Shown piece by piece: positions 1 to 12,909 of a DNA stretch of 64,000 bases. Below the pieces are notes generated by a model. The model made no database searches. It had not been told where the DNA came from and was given only the letters and a program-made list of their open reading frames with translations. The DNA comes from Vespula vulgaris (taxonomy: Eukaryota > Arthropoda > Insecta > Hymenoptera > Vespidae), in the NCBI RefSeq assembly GCF_905475345.1, contig NC_066599.1, positions 1,562,501-1,626,500 on the forward strand. Reading direction: 5' to 3'. Both the position numbers and the translations under genes were made by a program. The stretch's first letter is position 1. Every line of letters begins with the position of its first letter.

Positions 1-340
1 CCCTTTGTAACGTTATCACACACGCATATACGTTATCATCACACACGAATCGTTCCTCGTTAATGATTCTCAAAACGAGAATCGACATATATAGACGTAG
101 ACGTAAGAATTTTTTTTCTATTTTTTTTTCTTCTTTTTTTGGAGGGGGGGAATCGAAAGCGTTTCGTTCGAAGTTCGTAAAAAGAAAGTTGAAGTTTACC
201 GACTTGTGAAGTGAGAGAAAGAGACCACCGAAATTGGTTTGTTCTCGTTTAATTTAGAATTTCCTTTGAGAAAAGACTTCTGTAAACGCGAGGACACGAT
301 TAAATTCGATTCCTTTCTTTCTTTATTTCTTTTTTATTTT

Positions 341-341
<1 letters not shown>

Positions 342-377
<36 letters not shown>

Positions 378-434
378 CATTCTTTCTTTCTTTCATTCAT
401 TCATTCATTCATTCATTCATTCATTCATTCATTG
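342..434. repeat. Compound (CT)n(CTTT)n(ATTC)n microsatellite
   Basis: CT dinucleotides pass into CTTT units and then about ten ATTC units, a stepwise motif change typical of a replication-slippage array. Confidence 0.95.
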
Positions 435-1122
435 ATTGCTCTCACCAAACTAGCACAAAAACGTTTACCGATTTTTTGACTTTCAATCGTTCGACATACG
501 TGTGTCTATATGTATATATGTGTGTGTGTATATATATACATATATATGGTATATTGTACACGTTCAAACTCTTATCGATAACAGATTATTAAAAATATAT
601 TTATCTCCTTTTATTTCATCAACAATTATAACAATCTTTCGAAGTAATTCATTAATATTAAAAAAAGAAAAAAGAAACGAGAGAAAAAATTCTATTAAAT
701 ACTATCCAAAGATAATTAATTACAACACACTCTGTAATTAAATGAATAGTAAATTCGTGCTAAACGATATGTTAAAATTTTCAAAGGACGAACTTCGTTT
801 CTTTCCATTGAAATGGATTCACAAAGAAAAGAAAAAAGAAAAGAAAAAAGTGTGAGCGAGAAAGACGAGAAAAAAAAGGAGAGATAGAGAAAATAAGTAA
901 ATATAAAATCGGGAAATGCTATTGGGACGATGTCTCGTGGACGCGAAATCATGTACGGATTATTTCGACGAAGAGACGAAACACCTTGAAGACGTTCTTA
1001 GATCGTTCAGAGTCAGCTTGAGAAAGCTCCTCCGATTTTCTAGGATATTCCTGCTAGAACGTCCTGGCACGTAATACAGGGTCGTGAATTACTTTGGATT
1101 TCAGGGAAAGGTTCTTGTCGTC

Positions 1123-1152
1123 CCTCTCTCTCTCTCTTTCTCTTTTTTTCTC

Positions 1153-1210
<58 letters not shown>

Positions 1211-1219
1211 TGCTCTCTT
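1123..1219. repeat. (CT)n microsatellite
   Basis: Interrupted CT tract with an uninterrupted core of about 40 bp (1161-1202). It creates spurious Ser/Leu-rich frames on the plus strand and Arg/Glu-rich frames on the minus strand. Confidence 0.95.
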
Positions 1220-1602
1220 TTTTCTTTTCTCACCCTCTACAGGAGTCGAGGCTGCCGACGAGGGAGTGTCGTCTTCGGATAGCGCAAAGGATATCCGACA
1301 CCTTCTTAAAATGCAAAACATTCCGTCTGAGAGTGAATGAAGGGGTGGCTCGGCCTCTGAGAAAAGTCGGCTTCTAGGATCGAAGGTGTGAGTACACGAT
1401 GTCCTGGATCCTTTATTGCAAGGACGAACTCTGTCTTTAGTGTGTGTATACATAGAGTAAGACTTTCTACTAAGGATAGCATGAGCGAGAAAGAGAGAAC
1501 TATGCCAATTCGATGTCACCTTTTTCTTTCTTTTTATTTTTTCTTTTTCTTTTTTTTTTCTTTTTTCTTTTTTCTTCTATACTCTCTCTCTATATATACG
1601 AG

Positions 1603-1607
<5 letters not shown>

Positions 1608-1635
<28 letters not shown>
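1608..1635. repeat. (GA)n microsatellite
   Basis: About 14 GA units following a T-rich stretch. Confidence 0.9.
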
Positions 1636-1638
<3 letters not shown>

Positions 1639-2124
1639 ATGTAAGTGTCTTCGGTCAGACGTTTATATTGTTTGACTGAATTTTCGATTAGGTTTTTCTC
1701 TCGACTTTGATGAAAAAAAGGATCGTCCTACTTTAACCCTCTACTTGACTCGAATGACCGCCATCCCTTTCCATTTGGTATTTTCTTTCGATTTAACAAA
1801 ATTTGATATAACAGGAAACAATCTTATAAGAATATTGAAATATGTTTTCATTTTTTACCTTGTAAAGATCAGGGGAAAATTATTCAGGATGACGATCCTT
1901 GAATATTCTTTCTTTCCTTCTTTCTTTTTTTTTTGTTTATGCAGAATTTATATACGATTATTTCTATTTATACACGATGACCAAGAGAAACGAGTCAACG
2001 TCGTCGTATTATAAACATTTTCGTTAGATTAGAAATATTTCAGAACGAACGTATTCAATCTCTCGATTTGGCAAAGATTTTATCACGAGAAGGAAAAATT
2101 TTTCTCAAAATTGTACGTGTAAAC

Positions 2125-2125
<1 letters not shown>

Positions 2126-2155
<30 letters not shown>
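2126..2155. repeat. (CT)n microsatellite
   Basis: Fifteen CT units. Confidence 0.92.
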
Positions 2156-2158
<3 letters not shown>

Positions 2159-3331
2159 CATTTTTTTGATCTTTCTTTTCTCTTCTTCTTCTTCTTTCCT
2201 TTTTTCTTCTATTTTCCTTTCTTTCTTTCTTTCTTTCTTTATTCCCTCGGAATTGAAGTGATTCATCTCGTACCTCCTTCTTCTCTACCTTCTCTACCGT
2301 CATCCGAAAGGTTTAAATATTAGTACGAGCGACTGCGAAATGTAAACGACGTGGAGTTAGATTGTGGAGAACAATGTACCTGTCGGCCCCAGCGGTGGAT
2401 GAAAGCTAATTCAGGTGGAAGTTAAACAGCGTTAAAGGTACGGCCTCTGCCTCCATCATCGTAGAACGGCTTCAATGGGTTACGTCGGCCCACCTCGACT
2501 CGCCTGTCTACGTATATAGGTATATAGATATCTTTGTATATCCGTGTATCTGTATAATTGTGTGTCTGTGTGTGTCTGTGTGTATGTGGGTGAGTGTGGG
2601 TACGCTCGTCGGTCTTAAATTCATTCCGAGGACCAAACGAGCAGCCATAGTTCCATAGGATCACGTCTTATGAATAAAAAAAGAAGTTGTATCGGGCGGT
2701 TAATTGCATATGCTCTCATCGCTCGTTCTCTTTCTTTTCCAATTTTCCATATTCGCTATTGTATACCTTCCGATCCTACTAATTTCACTGTATTTATCGA
2801 TAGTGATTTACACGTGATTTTTTTTCTCCTTTTTCTTCTTTTTTTTTCTTTTTCTTTTTGCTTTTCTCTCTCTTTCTCTCTCTCTCTCTATTTTCTTATT
2901 TTTATTTTTATTTTTTTTTTGATATTTACGACAGAAAATAAGTTAATAATAATTAATAAAAGAGGACAGATTATATATTGTATAATAGATAGCAATCTTT
3001 TTCTTTCTTTTTTTTTCAAGTTTTTAGTTACTTAAAATATTTAATTTCGATAACGTCAAAGTTTGACTTCGTTACTTTTTATGTCTAGTATTTTAAATTT
3101 GGGGGAAATTGAAGGGAACAAGATCGTTTGAAATTGTCCGGACCTGAATTTTTGAGAAATGAAAGGATTTATCAATGAATGTTCATTGATAGTACATTTT
3201 GATCATTATTATGTAGCATAAGGTTATTATATTGCCGATAAGGATTCGGTAAAAGCACCGACTATATGGAGCACGCATGCACGGTAGATTAAATTAAATC
3301 AAGATAGCTCTCGCATGATAATAAATCGTGC

Positions 3332-3350
3332 GTATATGTGTGTATATATA

Positions 3351-3392
<42 letters not shown>

Positions 3393-3410
3393 ACACACAC
3401 ACGTACACAC
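3332..3410. repeat. (TA)n(CA)n microsatellite
   Basis: TA repeats grading into CA repeats, with potential for DNA unpairing and Z-form at the junction. Confidence 0.9.
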
Positions 3411-4411
3411 TTATGTATTTATATGTATCGGGTGATCGAGCATATTACATCGGGTAGAGATGTCTGCTCGTTATACGAAGGGTCTACTTTCGCTATAATT
3501 ATCTATAGAGGATGAACGATCATTGGAAGTGATCTAATAGATAACGTTATTTCGATTCAAACGAGTAAATCGGTTTAAGAAGAAAAAGAAAAATGAAAAA
3601 AAGAAATAAAATAAATATAAAGAAACAGATGGAATATATATATGTATATATACACACATACACACATATTAAATTTGCAAGTATAATACGATATTAGAAT
3701 TCCCTTGTAAAATTAAAATATTTAAATTTGATACCTTGTTCCATTTGACACACGTCTCAACGCTTCGAACTATTTCATTCTCACGTGTTTTCATATAATT
3801 ATAATTTTATGTTTGATTTGCTTTCCGACTACGTGAAAATAAAAATTTAACGTGGGAAAATCTGTTCGACATTGCAAAAGTTCCTATATATAAAATTTTC
3901 TTGAAAATTTTCATTTTACGTAAGATTGTAAGAGAAGACTACTACCTATTACCAATTCGAAATATATACATACAGACGCTACGAAGATATCGTTAAGTAG
4001 TTCACGTTACATACATACGTTCTACCATTCAAAATAATATTCCTCTAGAAACTGGTAGCTTAAGTACGCGTGCAGTTTGAATCATGTATAAACCACTGGA
4101 AATCTAGAAACTGGCCGAGGAGTGGAGAAACATTTTGGAACTTGTTTGCTTCAGTGAAGTTAAATGTTTCCATCGGCCAGTTTCAGGAACTTCCACTCTA
4201 CACGTGTTTTCTGACTCTTCGTCTCTCTCTCTCTCTCTCTCTCTGTTTCACTCTCTGATTCTCACTCGAGTCGACTGCATTCCTCATCTTTCAAATAGTA
4301 TATCTGCAAATAATAATGAAGTTCCACGAATTTCAATATTATACCTGTCCGAAGAAAATTACGATTATTATTAGTCTAAAGTGAGAATATCCACTTTGTT
4401 GAAAAACCTTT

Positions 4412-4413
<2 letters not shown>

Positions 4414-4463
<50 letters not shown>
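4414..4463. repeat. (AT)25 microsatellite
   Basis: Uninterrupted AT for 50 bp, self-complementary and able to extrude as a cruciform. Confidence 0.95.
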
Positions 4464-4466
<3 letters not shown>

Positions 4467-6987
4467 GTAATATATAAAAAAGAGAATTCTATTCTCTTCT
4501 CATAAAAAAAAAATAATACGTACATATGCACATATATTTAAACGTAAAGGTATATAAGTTTTTATTTCCTTCCTTTTGTTTTCCCCGAAAAAAAATTTCA
4601 CAAGTTGATTAAAGTATATTATTTACAAATTCCTCTTTTAATAAACAAAATTGTTCGTTGTTTTATCAAAAAAAAAAAAAAATCAATATTTAATTAATTT
4701 CTATAAATAATCATGATTAAAATGTGATATGAAACGTGAATTATCTCGACATTGTGTTTAAGGTCAGCGGACACCGGAGTCAACTTTGTTAGCTAATCGG
4801 TGTAAACATGTAATAGTACGAGAGAAAGAGAGAGAAAAAGGGAGAGAGAAAAAGAGAGAGAGAGAGAGAGAGAGAGAAAGTGAAGGGAGGAAAGTCGCGA
4901 GGAAGTGCGTGGAAAACGCTATCGGCCGAAACACATTTTCCACGTGCGACTGCCCGCCATTTTTCATGGTTCGTTTCACGCAAAATCGATTTATCACTAC
5001 TGCGAACGAACCTGTACACCGTCGCTTTCCAAACGCCCGTTAGTCGCTTTTCTCTTACGCTCTATTGGCTACTCTCTCTTTCTCTTTCTGTTTTTTCTCT
5101 TTTTCTCTTTTTCTCTTTTTCTCTTTTTTTTCTTTTCTCTTTCTTTTATCTCTTTGCGAAAGTTAAAATCAACACGAATCACGCTACCCGAGTTTGCGAC
5201 CTAATTACGATTAGGAAATGTCACGTTGAAAAATTATATTAGAGTAATGTAGGTTCATCTACATGTTAATTATTTATAATTATTTACATATGTAAATGCT
5301 TTATTTAACAGCGCTTGTATCATCTATTTCGTTGATAATTGCAATTACAACGAGGATGATGAAGTCACGTATACTGCAACACAACGTAATATTTAAATTT
5401 TCTCACCTGTTTGCTTTCGCGTACAGAATAATACTATGATAAATGGTATTAGAAATTAGAGTAAATTTTCATTCGCGTACGTATCGAATTTTTACAAATA
5501 GTTACTTAATCGATCAACGAGGAAAAAGAAAGAAAAAAAAGGAACTTAATTGACACTACAAAAATAGCTCAAGAAAAATGAAATGAGGTCGTATAATAAG
5601 TAAATCAATATCAATACCTACGTATATGATATAATAAATAATACGTTATAATACAATATAAATGTACAAAAAAATATAATCCAATAAATAATATATATAA
5701 TATGATAAATAATATGTTCGCCAAGTTAAACTTAAACAGTCGTTTGAAATCAAAATAAAAAAAGGACAAAAGGAAAACGTTAAGAATGATAAATACGCCG
5801 TTGAAGTATAATTTGAATCCTTTCATCAGGATCCAATGTAGAGAATTATATATATATATATAAATACATAGATAGGATACGTATAGAGGATAGTTGGTAC
5901 GCAACGAGGTGTGATTCCCGTTTCTCCAGGAAGATTCGGAATTCAGGAAGTGGTAATATACGGAATAAGAGGATGGCTTAGCTGTCTCCGAGGGACTCTT
6001 TGGAAGATGGCTGGCAGTTCGATTTACGGTAATTCGACTGGTATTCGCTAGCAGTGTCTTGGTTCTCTCGGATGTCAAACGGAGCTCTAGGAAGCTAAGA
6101 GAGAGAGAGAGAGGGAGGAAGGAAAGAGAGAGAGAGAGAAGGAAAGAGATGCTGAGAACGGGGGTTGGTTCTCTGATTCGGTTCGAAGTGACTTCACCTT
6201 TAATGCAGAGAAGCCGCAGGAGGTTTCGCATACCTCACGCTCGTCTGCCCAGATTACCTTTTCGAAGAGAGTGAGAGAGTTGGAGAGAAGGAGAGAAGGA
6301 GAGAACGGGAGAGAGAGAGAGAGAGATCTAAAGGTATTAATTACAAACGAGAGACTTTGTACCTGTTTCGTAATTCTTCTCAAACTCCTCGTAGACACAT
6401 TCGAAGCATTCAGTTTCAGTTTTCTATGTCTCTTTTTGTGATAGGAGAGAATCGTACTGTTGTTCTTATTTTTTCCTTTCGTTGAAATGTAAATCCTTTT
6501 ATTTTGTATGTATTTTGTATGCCCGTGTATAATTTTGTTTTTTGATGTTTCTGTATACTTAACACACAGAAAAAGAGAAAGAGAGAAAAAGAGAGAGAGA
6601 GAGAGAGAGAGGGAGAGGACTTCATTAATATTTATATATTACAAACAAATCGACCGTTTGATCTCTGTTTCTCTCCAATGTATTATTTATTATTTTCATC
6701 GAAATTATTAATTATACGATAACATTAATAGTCATCGCCACCTCCATATTCCCCGGATGCATAATGTAAGCGACAGTTTTACATTGAATTATTTAACGTT
6801 GAATCATGTTCAACTGGGCGATACGCATATATTTATAATAAATCCATACCGCATGTAGTTAAATATAGCGAATATCTAAATGAGTATCCGTAACACTGTT
6901 TAATAACTATTCAATTTAATCATTCTGTCAGTTTATATAATCTCTATATATTTCTTATATTTACGATTGGAAAAAAAAATAAATTGA

Positions 6988-7035
6988 AACAACAACAACA
7001 ACAACAACAACAATAATAATAATAATAATAATAAT
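6988..7035. repeat. (AAC)n(AAT)n microsatellite
   Basis: About eight AAC units change abruptly to about eight AAT units, a single transition propagated along the array. Confidence 0.95.
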
Positions 7036-7536
7036 GAAGGGGATTACTATTCCTAATGTTAACAATGATATTAACTTTCGAAATACGTAGATGTCTCACC
7101 TAAGTTCTGAGGAATTTTCGAAAGGATTTCGTCGTCACGTAGCGAAACTCGAATACAAAGCAATTTTCTATTCGAAATTAGGAGAATGATTGTACGATGT
7201 ATATCCAAAGTATACTCTCTTCCTCTCTCTCTCTCTTTCTAAATATATGTATATAATATGCATATATATATACACGTATATATAGAGGTATCTACATACT
7301 TAGATATTCGTACGAGATTTTCGTGTTGCCGAGCTTGAGCACGAAAGCTTTCGCGAACTAAGTTAGCTCGAGGATGAAACTTGACTGGTACAAACTATCT
7401 CGGTAACGACAGCTGGCAGCAACATAACCTAGCTTCCACCAGCCTTATACCACAACTTACTACGAATGCGATCTCCTTGCATCAATCACCACGGATCGAG
7501 AGATATATGTATATATATGTGTGTGTATGTATGTAT

Positions 7537-7538
<2 letters not shown>

Positions 7539-7580
<42 letters not shown>
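7539..7580. repeat. (GA)n microsatellite
   Basis: 42 bp of uninterrupted GA, preceded by GT and ATGT units. Confidence 0.93.
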
Positions 7581-7582
<2 letters not shown>

Positions 7583-8141
7583 CAATGGTACGAAACGTCA
7601 CCCTACCAAATTCATATTTCAAGAAGCAATCGGTCACCTTCCTCGAAACGATTCCTTGACCATCAGTCTCGCCTCTACAATTTCAGAATTTCCATCTTCC
7701 TTTATCCTTTACGAAACTTCGATCGAATTAAACCGATTCAGTTCGTTATTAGGATAATGGGAAACGGGAACATACGATTGGATTAATCAAAGTTCGATAT
7801 AACATGATTTGGATAGTTAATGACACGATTTGAATAGTATCGCCAATATTTCATTCCGATCGTAAATAAATCACTTTTTGTTAAATAATAGAGACAAAAA
7901 ATAAAAGGAAAAAGAGGAGAGACGAAATTAGAGATCATCTGTCTTTTTTTATTCTTTTTCAAAGGACAAACAATTTCATTGAAATTCCTTTATATAAGTC
8001 GTTCGGTTGCGACAAAATTTCTTGACAAAACTGTAATCTATTTAAGAAAGCGGAGTGTGTAGTCTATCTTCTTTTATCAGAGTTTCTACGAACGAAGAGA
8101 AAAAAAAGTACACACACATACAAATACATAGATACATGTAT

Positions 8142-8145
<4 letters not shown>

Positions 8146-8189
<44 letters not shown>
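8146..8189. repeat. (GA)n microsatellite
   Basis: 44 bp of GA followed by 100 bp of A/G-only DNA with AAAAGAG units. Confidence 0.93.
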
Positions 8190-8192
<3 letters not shown>

Positions 8193-8370
8193 CAAAAAGA
8201 AAAAAGAGAAAAAAAGAGAAAAAAAGAGAAGAGAAGAGAAGAAAGAGAGAGAAAGAGAGAAAAAAACAGAGAGATGAAGGAGAAAGGGAAAGAGAAGATC
8301 TCCTCGCAACGTTCGCAAAAGATTTTCTTTGGCTCTCGAGAGACGACAACGTGGTGGGGGTGAGTATGTG

Positions 8371-8430
8371 GAGAGGGATGGGGGATGGGGGATGGGGGAT
8401 GAAGGATAGGGGATAGGGTGGGGATACCCA
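8371..8430 (+). repeat. GGGGGAT array, quadruplex-capable
   Basis: Runs of five G separated by two bases (AT), then variant GGGGAT and AGGGT units. Four or more G-runs with short loops meet the usual G-quadruplex pattern on the plus strand. Confidence 0.85.
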
Positions 8431-8871
8431 TGCAAGAGTCACGAAACTTCGAAGCTCTATCCCCCGGACGCGTTTCCTTCTCCGCATGGTAAAAGTATCC
8501 TTGGTAAAGGTAGTAGTCCCGAGGCCGTCTCACCAATTCAGTTTGAACTTGACGGTTGCGTGGCCCCGGGGCCACGGACGAGGATCAAAGGATTTCTTGA
8601 CTGGTCTCTTCTTGAAGAAGGACATAGACATACAGAGAAGAAGAAAAAGAAAAAAAAAAGAAGAAGGAGGAGGAGGATAGAGCGAAGGAAGTTAGTCGAA
8701 GGAAATGGTAAGGTCCTTGGTATTACCATGAGTGTCGAAGAAAAAGGTGAAGAAATCGGACGTGGGAAGTGAGATCGATTAGAAGGAGAAAGATTTTTAG
8801 AAAAGGAGAGAGATAGAAGTAGAAGGAAAAAACGTTTTATCGATAATACGTTGATAGAAAAAGAGAAAGAG

Positions 8872-8907
<36 letters not shown>

Positions 8908-11900
8908 GTAAGACGAGGAAGCTAACGGAGTTAACGAAAAGGTATCCAAGAAGGAAATCCTCGTGGGATTCCTTGAGGCTAAAAAAGAGAAGGAGAGAGA
9001 GAAGAAAGGAAGGAAATAAAAGGAGACAAGAGAAACGTCGTCGTTCGTTTGCAGGGACTTGCTGAAGGAGAAAGAGAGAGAGAGAGACAGATAGACAGAC
9101 AGAAGAAGGAAAGAGAAGAAGAAGAGGAAGAAGAGGACTTGAGGTAGGATGGGTGGGTAGGTTAAAGGGGGTAGGGGATGAACGACGCGGGTTTCGAGTC
9201 GGAACAGAGGCATTGTCGCATTAACATTCCTTTCGTGTGAAGAGGGTGCAGAGTGGGAGCAGTTTGGGTGGGATTTGATTATGGAGGGTTGCTGGTAGCC
9301 TCCCGAAGTAGTAGAGGGTAAGAGAGGAGGAACGAAGAAAGCTCTTGCTCTCGAATTAAACCGGTTCTTCTTCTTCTACCTCGAAACCTTTCCTCGAACC
9401 AAAAAAGCTTTCGCGAGTTGGGCGCGTAACGAGGATTTCGAAAATGGGAAAAGGCTTCGAAAAGCTTTATTGGTATTATTGTCGTTCTCTAACTGCGTTA
9501 CTGTTGTTGTCATTGTTTGATATAAAATATCGATAAAGAAGGATATATATATATATATTTATTTATATATGTTTGATATATTGTCTTTACGAATTCGTTT
9601 AAAAAATTATCACAAAGACGTATCTTTTTGATGAATTAAATTTGTGAAAAAATAAAAAAGAGATGAACGTGAGAAAGTAGATCGTATATGTCCAATAGTT
9701 TCGCGATAGGTTAGATTAAATATTTTTTAATAAGGATTTGATCGATCGTATCTACGAACGTAATTGATAAAAACTTTTTCTGTTTTGTTATTCGCTTTCG
9801 TCCTATTTTAAAATACTTTTCTTTCCGACTGGTATAGAAATTAACTTCACGAAAGTAAATTAATGATTAACAACTTTTTTTTTTTTTGTATATACCGTAA
9901 TCTTCTTAAAATATTCATTTCGTATTTAGAGATAAGCTTTGAAGATGTTTAAAGTTTTTTATTTTCACTATTATTCCGTTTAAAATGGACTTTCCTCTTT
10001 ACGTACAGTTAAACCTATAACGTGCTTTAACAATGATATAAATTAAAGAAGTAGTAATGGTATGGGGATGTCAGACGAAAATAAGTGATGTTGCTCGACT
10101 TCGAGACAAACAAAGACAGTAGAAATAGAAACTTGAACTAAACTCTCTTTCTTTCTTTCTTTCTCTCTCTCTCTCTCTCCGTTTCTCTGTTTCTCTTTCA
10201 TCTTGGCGTCACCGGGATCACTGTATTTTTCAAGTCAGCTACGCTACGACTCTTCCGTGTTATAAATATGGCGGTTTGCTCGAGGGCTCGTACCTACTTA
10301 AGACACAATTTTTCACTGTCCCAACTAATATGAAGGGATTAATGTGCCATGTTTAGGAGAAAAGCCTTGAAGTCCTCGTGACTCGCCGAGCATAATAATA
10401 CGCTTTCGATTTTGCTTGGTTTTAGTACCAAGTGTGAACACTGCAGACGTTCGCGTTATTTTTTGTACGATTAACGAGTCAACCTCGTTCCATCTATCCC
10501 TCTACCTTACACCCTCTTTTTTTTTCTTTTCCACTCCCCACTCCCTATTTCCATCACCCCTTCCAACCCCCGTTGACTTTAGCTAACTCTATGCACGTAC
10601 ACCTCCTCCTGTCAGAAAATTTACATATTGATCGTAGTAGCCTTAGATCGATGAAGACAAGAAATCCTTCTCCTTCTTGTCACACACCACGTCTTTCTTA
10701 CCCAACTCTATGAATATTGCCACTCGAAATTTGCATTAAAACTTAAATACCTAGTTTGGGAGATTATGGAAAAGGGAAAAAAAGGAAAGTAAAATATACA
10801 TTTATGAATTTCGTATAATTTAATCCAATGTGGAAAATGTGTGTGTGTTTTTTTTTTTTTTTTTAATATGTCCTACGATATATTTAGAAACGTTACGAAA
10901 ACGTAATTTTTTTTTTTGTTATTTCTTCTTTAATATGTGTGTACGTGTATGTACGTACGAATATATCTTTTTTCCGTTAATAGCTAGTAAAATATTTTTA
11001 TCATAAATGTTTCGGAATGAAAAGAAAAAGAAAAAGAAAGGAAAAGAAAGAAAAATCGTGCATTAAGTTCTTTCTAAATTCCTTTCTCGTTACAAACATA
11101 ATTTCTTTTTACTATACGAAAGAAATTGAAGTGCTTTACGTTGGCCCATTAAAATGTGCGCATAATTCCAACGTACAAAAATAATGAGAGTAAGACCTTG
11201 TTTGCGTAGCATTCATGAGAATAATTCAAAGCGATCACTTTGTAAGCTTCAACGGACAGAGACTTATAAAAGTCTTTCCATTGATCTTCCAATCCGTTCG
11301 AAAGTATTGAGTTCCCTTCCAATTTAATGACGATGAATCATAAATAAACAATCTATCTCGAGCAAAGAATTTGATGGAATAAACACTCTATATAAATTTT
11401 TTTCAGTATTATAATACATTAAAAATATCTCTAAGTTATTCGTGTATCATAAAAACAAGAGTTGATACCTCACAAAAAGAAAAAAAGACAACGCTCCGTA
11501 ACACCGTAGAATATTTTCAGTTTTTTATCAAAGATTCATATCACATCCGTCATATATCACAGTTTCGTTATCACAGAATTATCTATTAATTGATTAATAC
11601 TTTCTCAATAAAAATTACATCCACTTTTTACGTGTCTTCCGATAATGATCAGATCGATACTACTAATAATATTACATACATCTTTTCATTAAACGCGAAC
11701 AAGGAATTCTTATTACTAAAAAATTAATCAAACCTTCATTATTAAATAAAACCGTTTGAACAAAAATACTTTCAATATAAATTATATTTACAAATTCTGA
11801 CTTTGATATTATTGGACGCGGACGAATTAATCAAGATTTTCTCTTTCTCTCTCCTTTTTTTTCCCTTCTCTGAGGAAGAACAAAAAATGAAGTGAAAAGT

Positions 11901-12134
11901 GAAAAAGTGAAAAGAAAAAAATGGCCGGAAAAAAAGGGAAAAAAGAAAAAAAGAAAATGGGAATAGAGGAAAAGTGCGAGCTTAGTATGCATCATACTTG
12001 ATAGAACATTTCGAATGATCGAATGTTTATGCAGAGAAGAAGGAAGTGAAGGTAGACGTGAAACGTTGGAGATGGGAACGATCGTATGGGAACGAAGAAC
12101 GCAAAGCTTTACACGTTGAAAAGCGTAAGCGAGA

Positions 12135-12136
<2 letters not shown>

Positions 12137-12178
<42 letters not shown>
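12137..12178. repeat. (CT)n microsatellite
   Basis: About 21 CT units flanked by GC-elevated unique DNA. Confidence 0.93.
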
Positions 12179-12182
<4 letters not shown>

Positions 12183-12332
12183 TCGCGCGCAAACTTTCAT
12201 CCAGGAAATTGAGAGATAGACATCTGTCGACAGTGGCCATTGTGCAACGCGATTGGATTTTCAGCCTTAAAACGTTCCACGAATTAAACCACGTCCTCGA
12301 ACCCTTCGTAGGCGGCACTACCAACGACAGCA

Positions 12333-12336
<4 letters not shown>

Positions 12337-12382
<46 letters not shown>
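12337..12382. repeat. (CT)n microsatellite
   Basis: About 23 CT units. With the one at 12137 it brackets a 158-bp unique segment. Confidence 0.93.
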
Positions 12383-12386
<4 letters not shown>

Positions 12387-12867
12387 TTTCTCCCTTTTTC
12401 TCCCTCCTTCGAAAGATAAATTCTTGTCTCGCATCGTTCGCGTTCATTCGTTATCGCATGAGTCGATCGGATTAACGCGAAACACTCTTACACAATGCCA
12501 CGATTCTTCGTAAAACGTCCAATATATTTCACGATTTTATTGACCTCCCAAAAAGAGATACACCGGATATCGGTCAAACTTTGACATACTGTATGCTTTA
12601 AATAATAAAAAAAAAAAAGAAATGAAAGATATTTTTAAGTATTAAAATGTTTACTCCGGATGAGAGATATTTGACTCGGTTCGCGTAAATCCTAGCTACG
12701 ATATTTCATTCGATCGAATGAATACAAGTATCAATTGAACAATCATATTTTTTTATTGAAGCTAATCGTTATTTTACTATGGAACAGATACTATTCAATG
12801 ATTTATGTAATTTATTTGACGATATAGTTCGACGTTGATTTTGTTTCTTAATCGTCTTCGAATTAAA

Positions 12868-12909
12868 ACGATTACGATTACGATTACGATTACGATTACG
12901 ATTACGATT
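12868..12909. repeat. (ACGATT)7 array
   Basis: Seven perfect hexamers, each containing one CpG. Confidence 0.95.

Larger units (their letters stand above)
1..4400. other. No gene seen: AT-rich DNA with CT, GA and TA tracts
   Basis: Non-coding as far as I can tell. It contains the CT/CTTT/ATTC compound tract at 342-434, CT at 1123-1219, GA at 1608-1635, CT at 2126-2155 and TA/CA at 3332-3410. A GC-elevated non-repetitive island sits near 2340-2660 without a convincing frame. Ser/Leu-rich frames here come from CT repeats. Confidence 0.7.
4464..12130. other. No gene seen: repeats and G-rich segments
   Basis: GA tracts (4856-4878, 7539-7580, 8146-8189, 8877-8901), an AAC/AAT array (6988-7035) and a GGGGAT array (8371-8430). 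GC-elevated islands lie near 4880-5050, 5880-6080, 7320-7500, 9130-9470 and 10200-10620, the last two purine- or pyrimidine-skewed. From 9480 to 12070 the DNA is AT-rich and featureless apart from short A/T runs. Confidence 0.7.

Noticed and set aside
8064..8575. Several overlapping minus-strand frames of 100-177 codons
   Set aside because: Composed mostly of Ser/Leu/Phe/Pro runs from GA/CT and GGGGAT repeats read in three frames; no domain, no partner exons.
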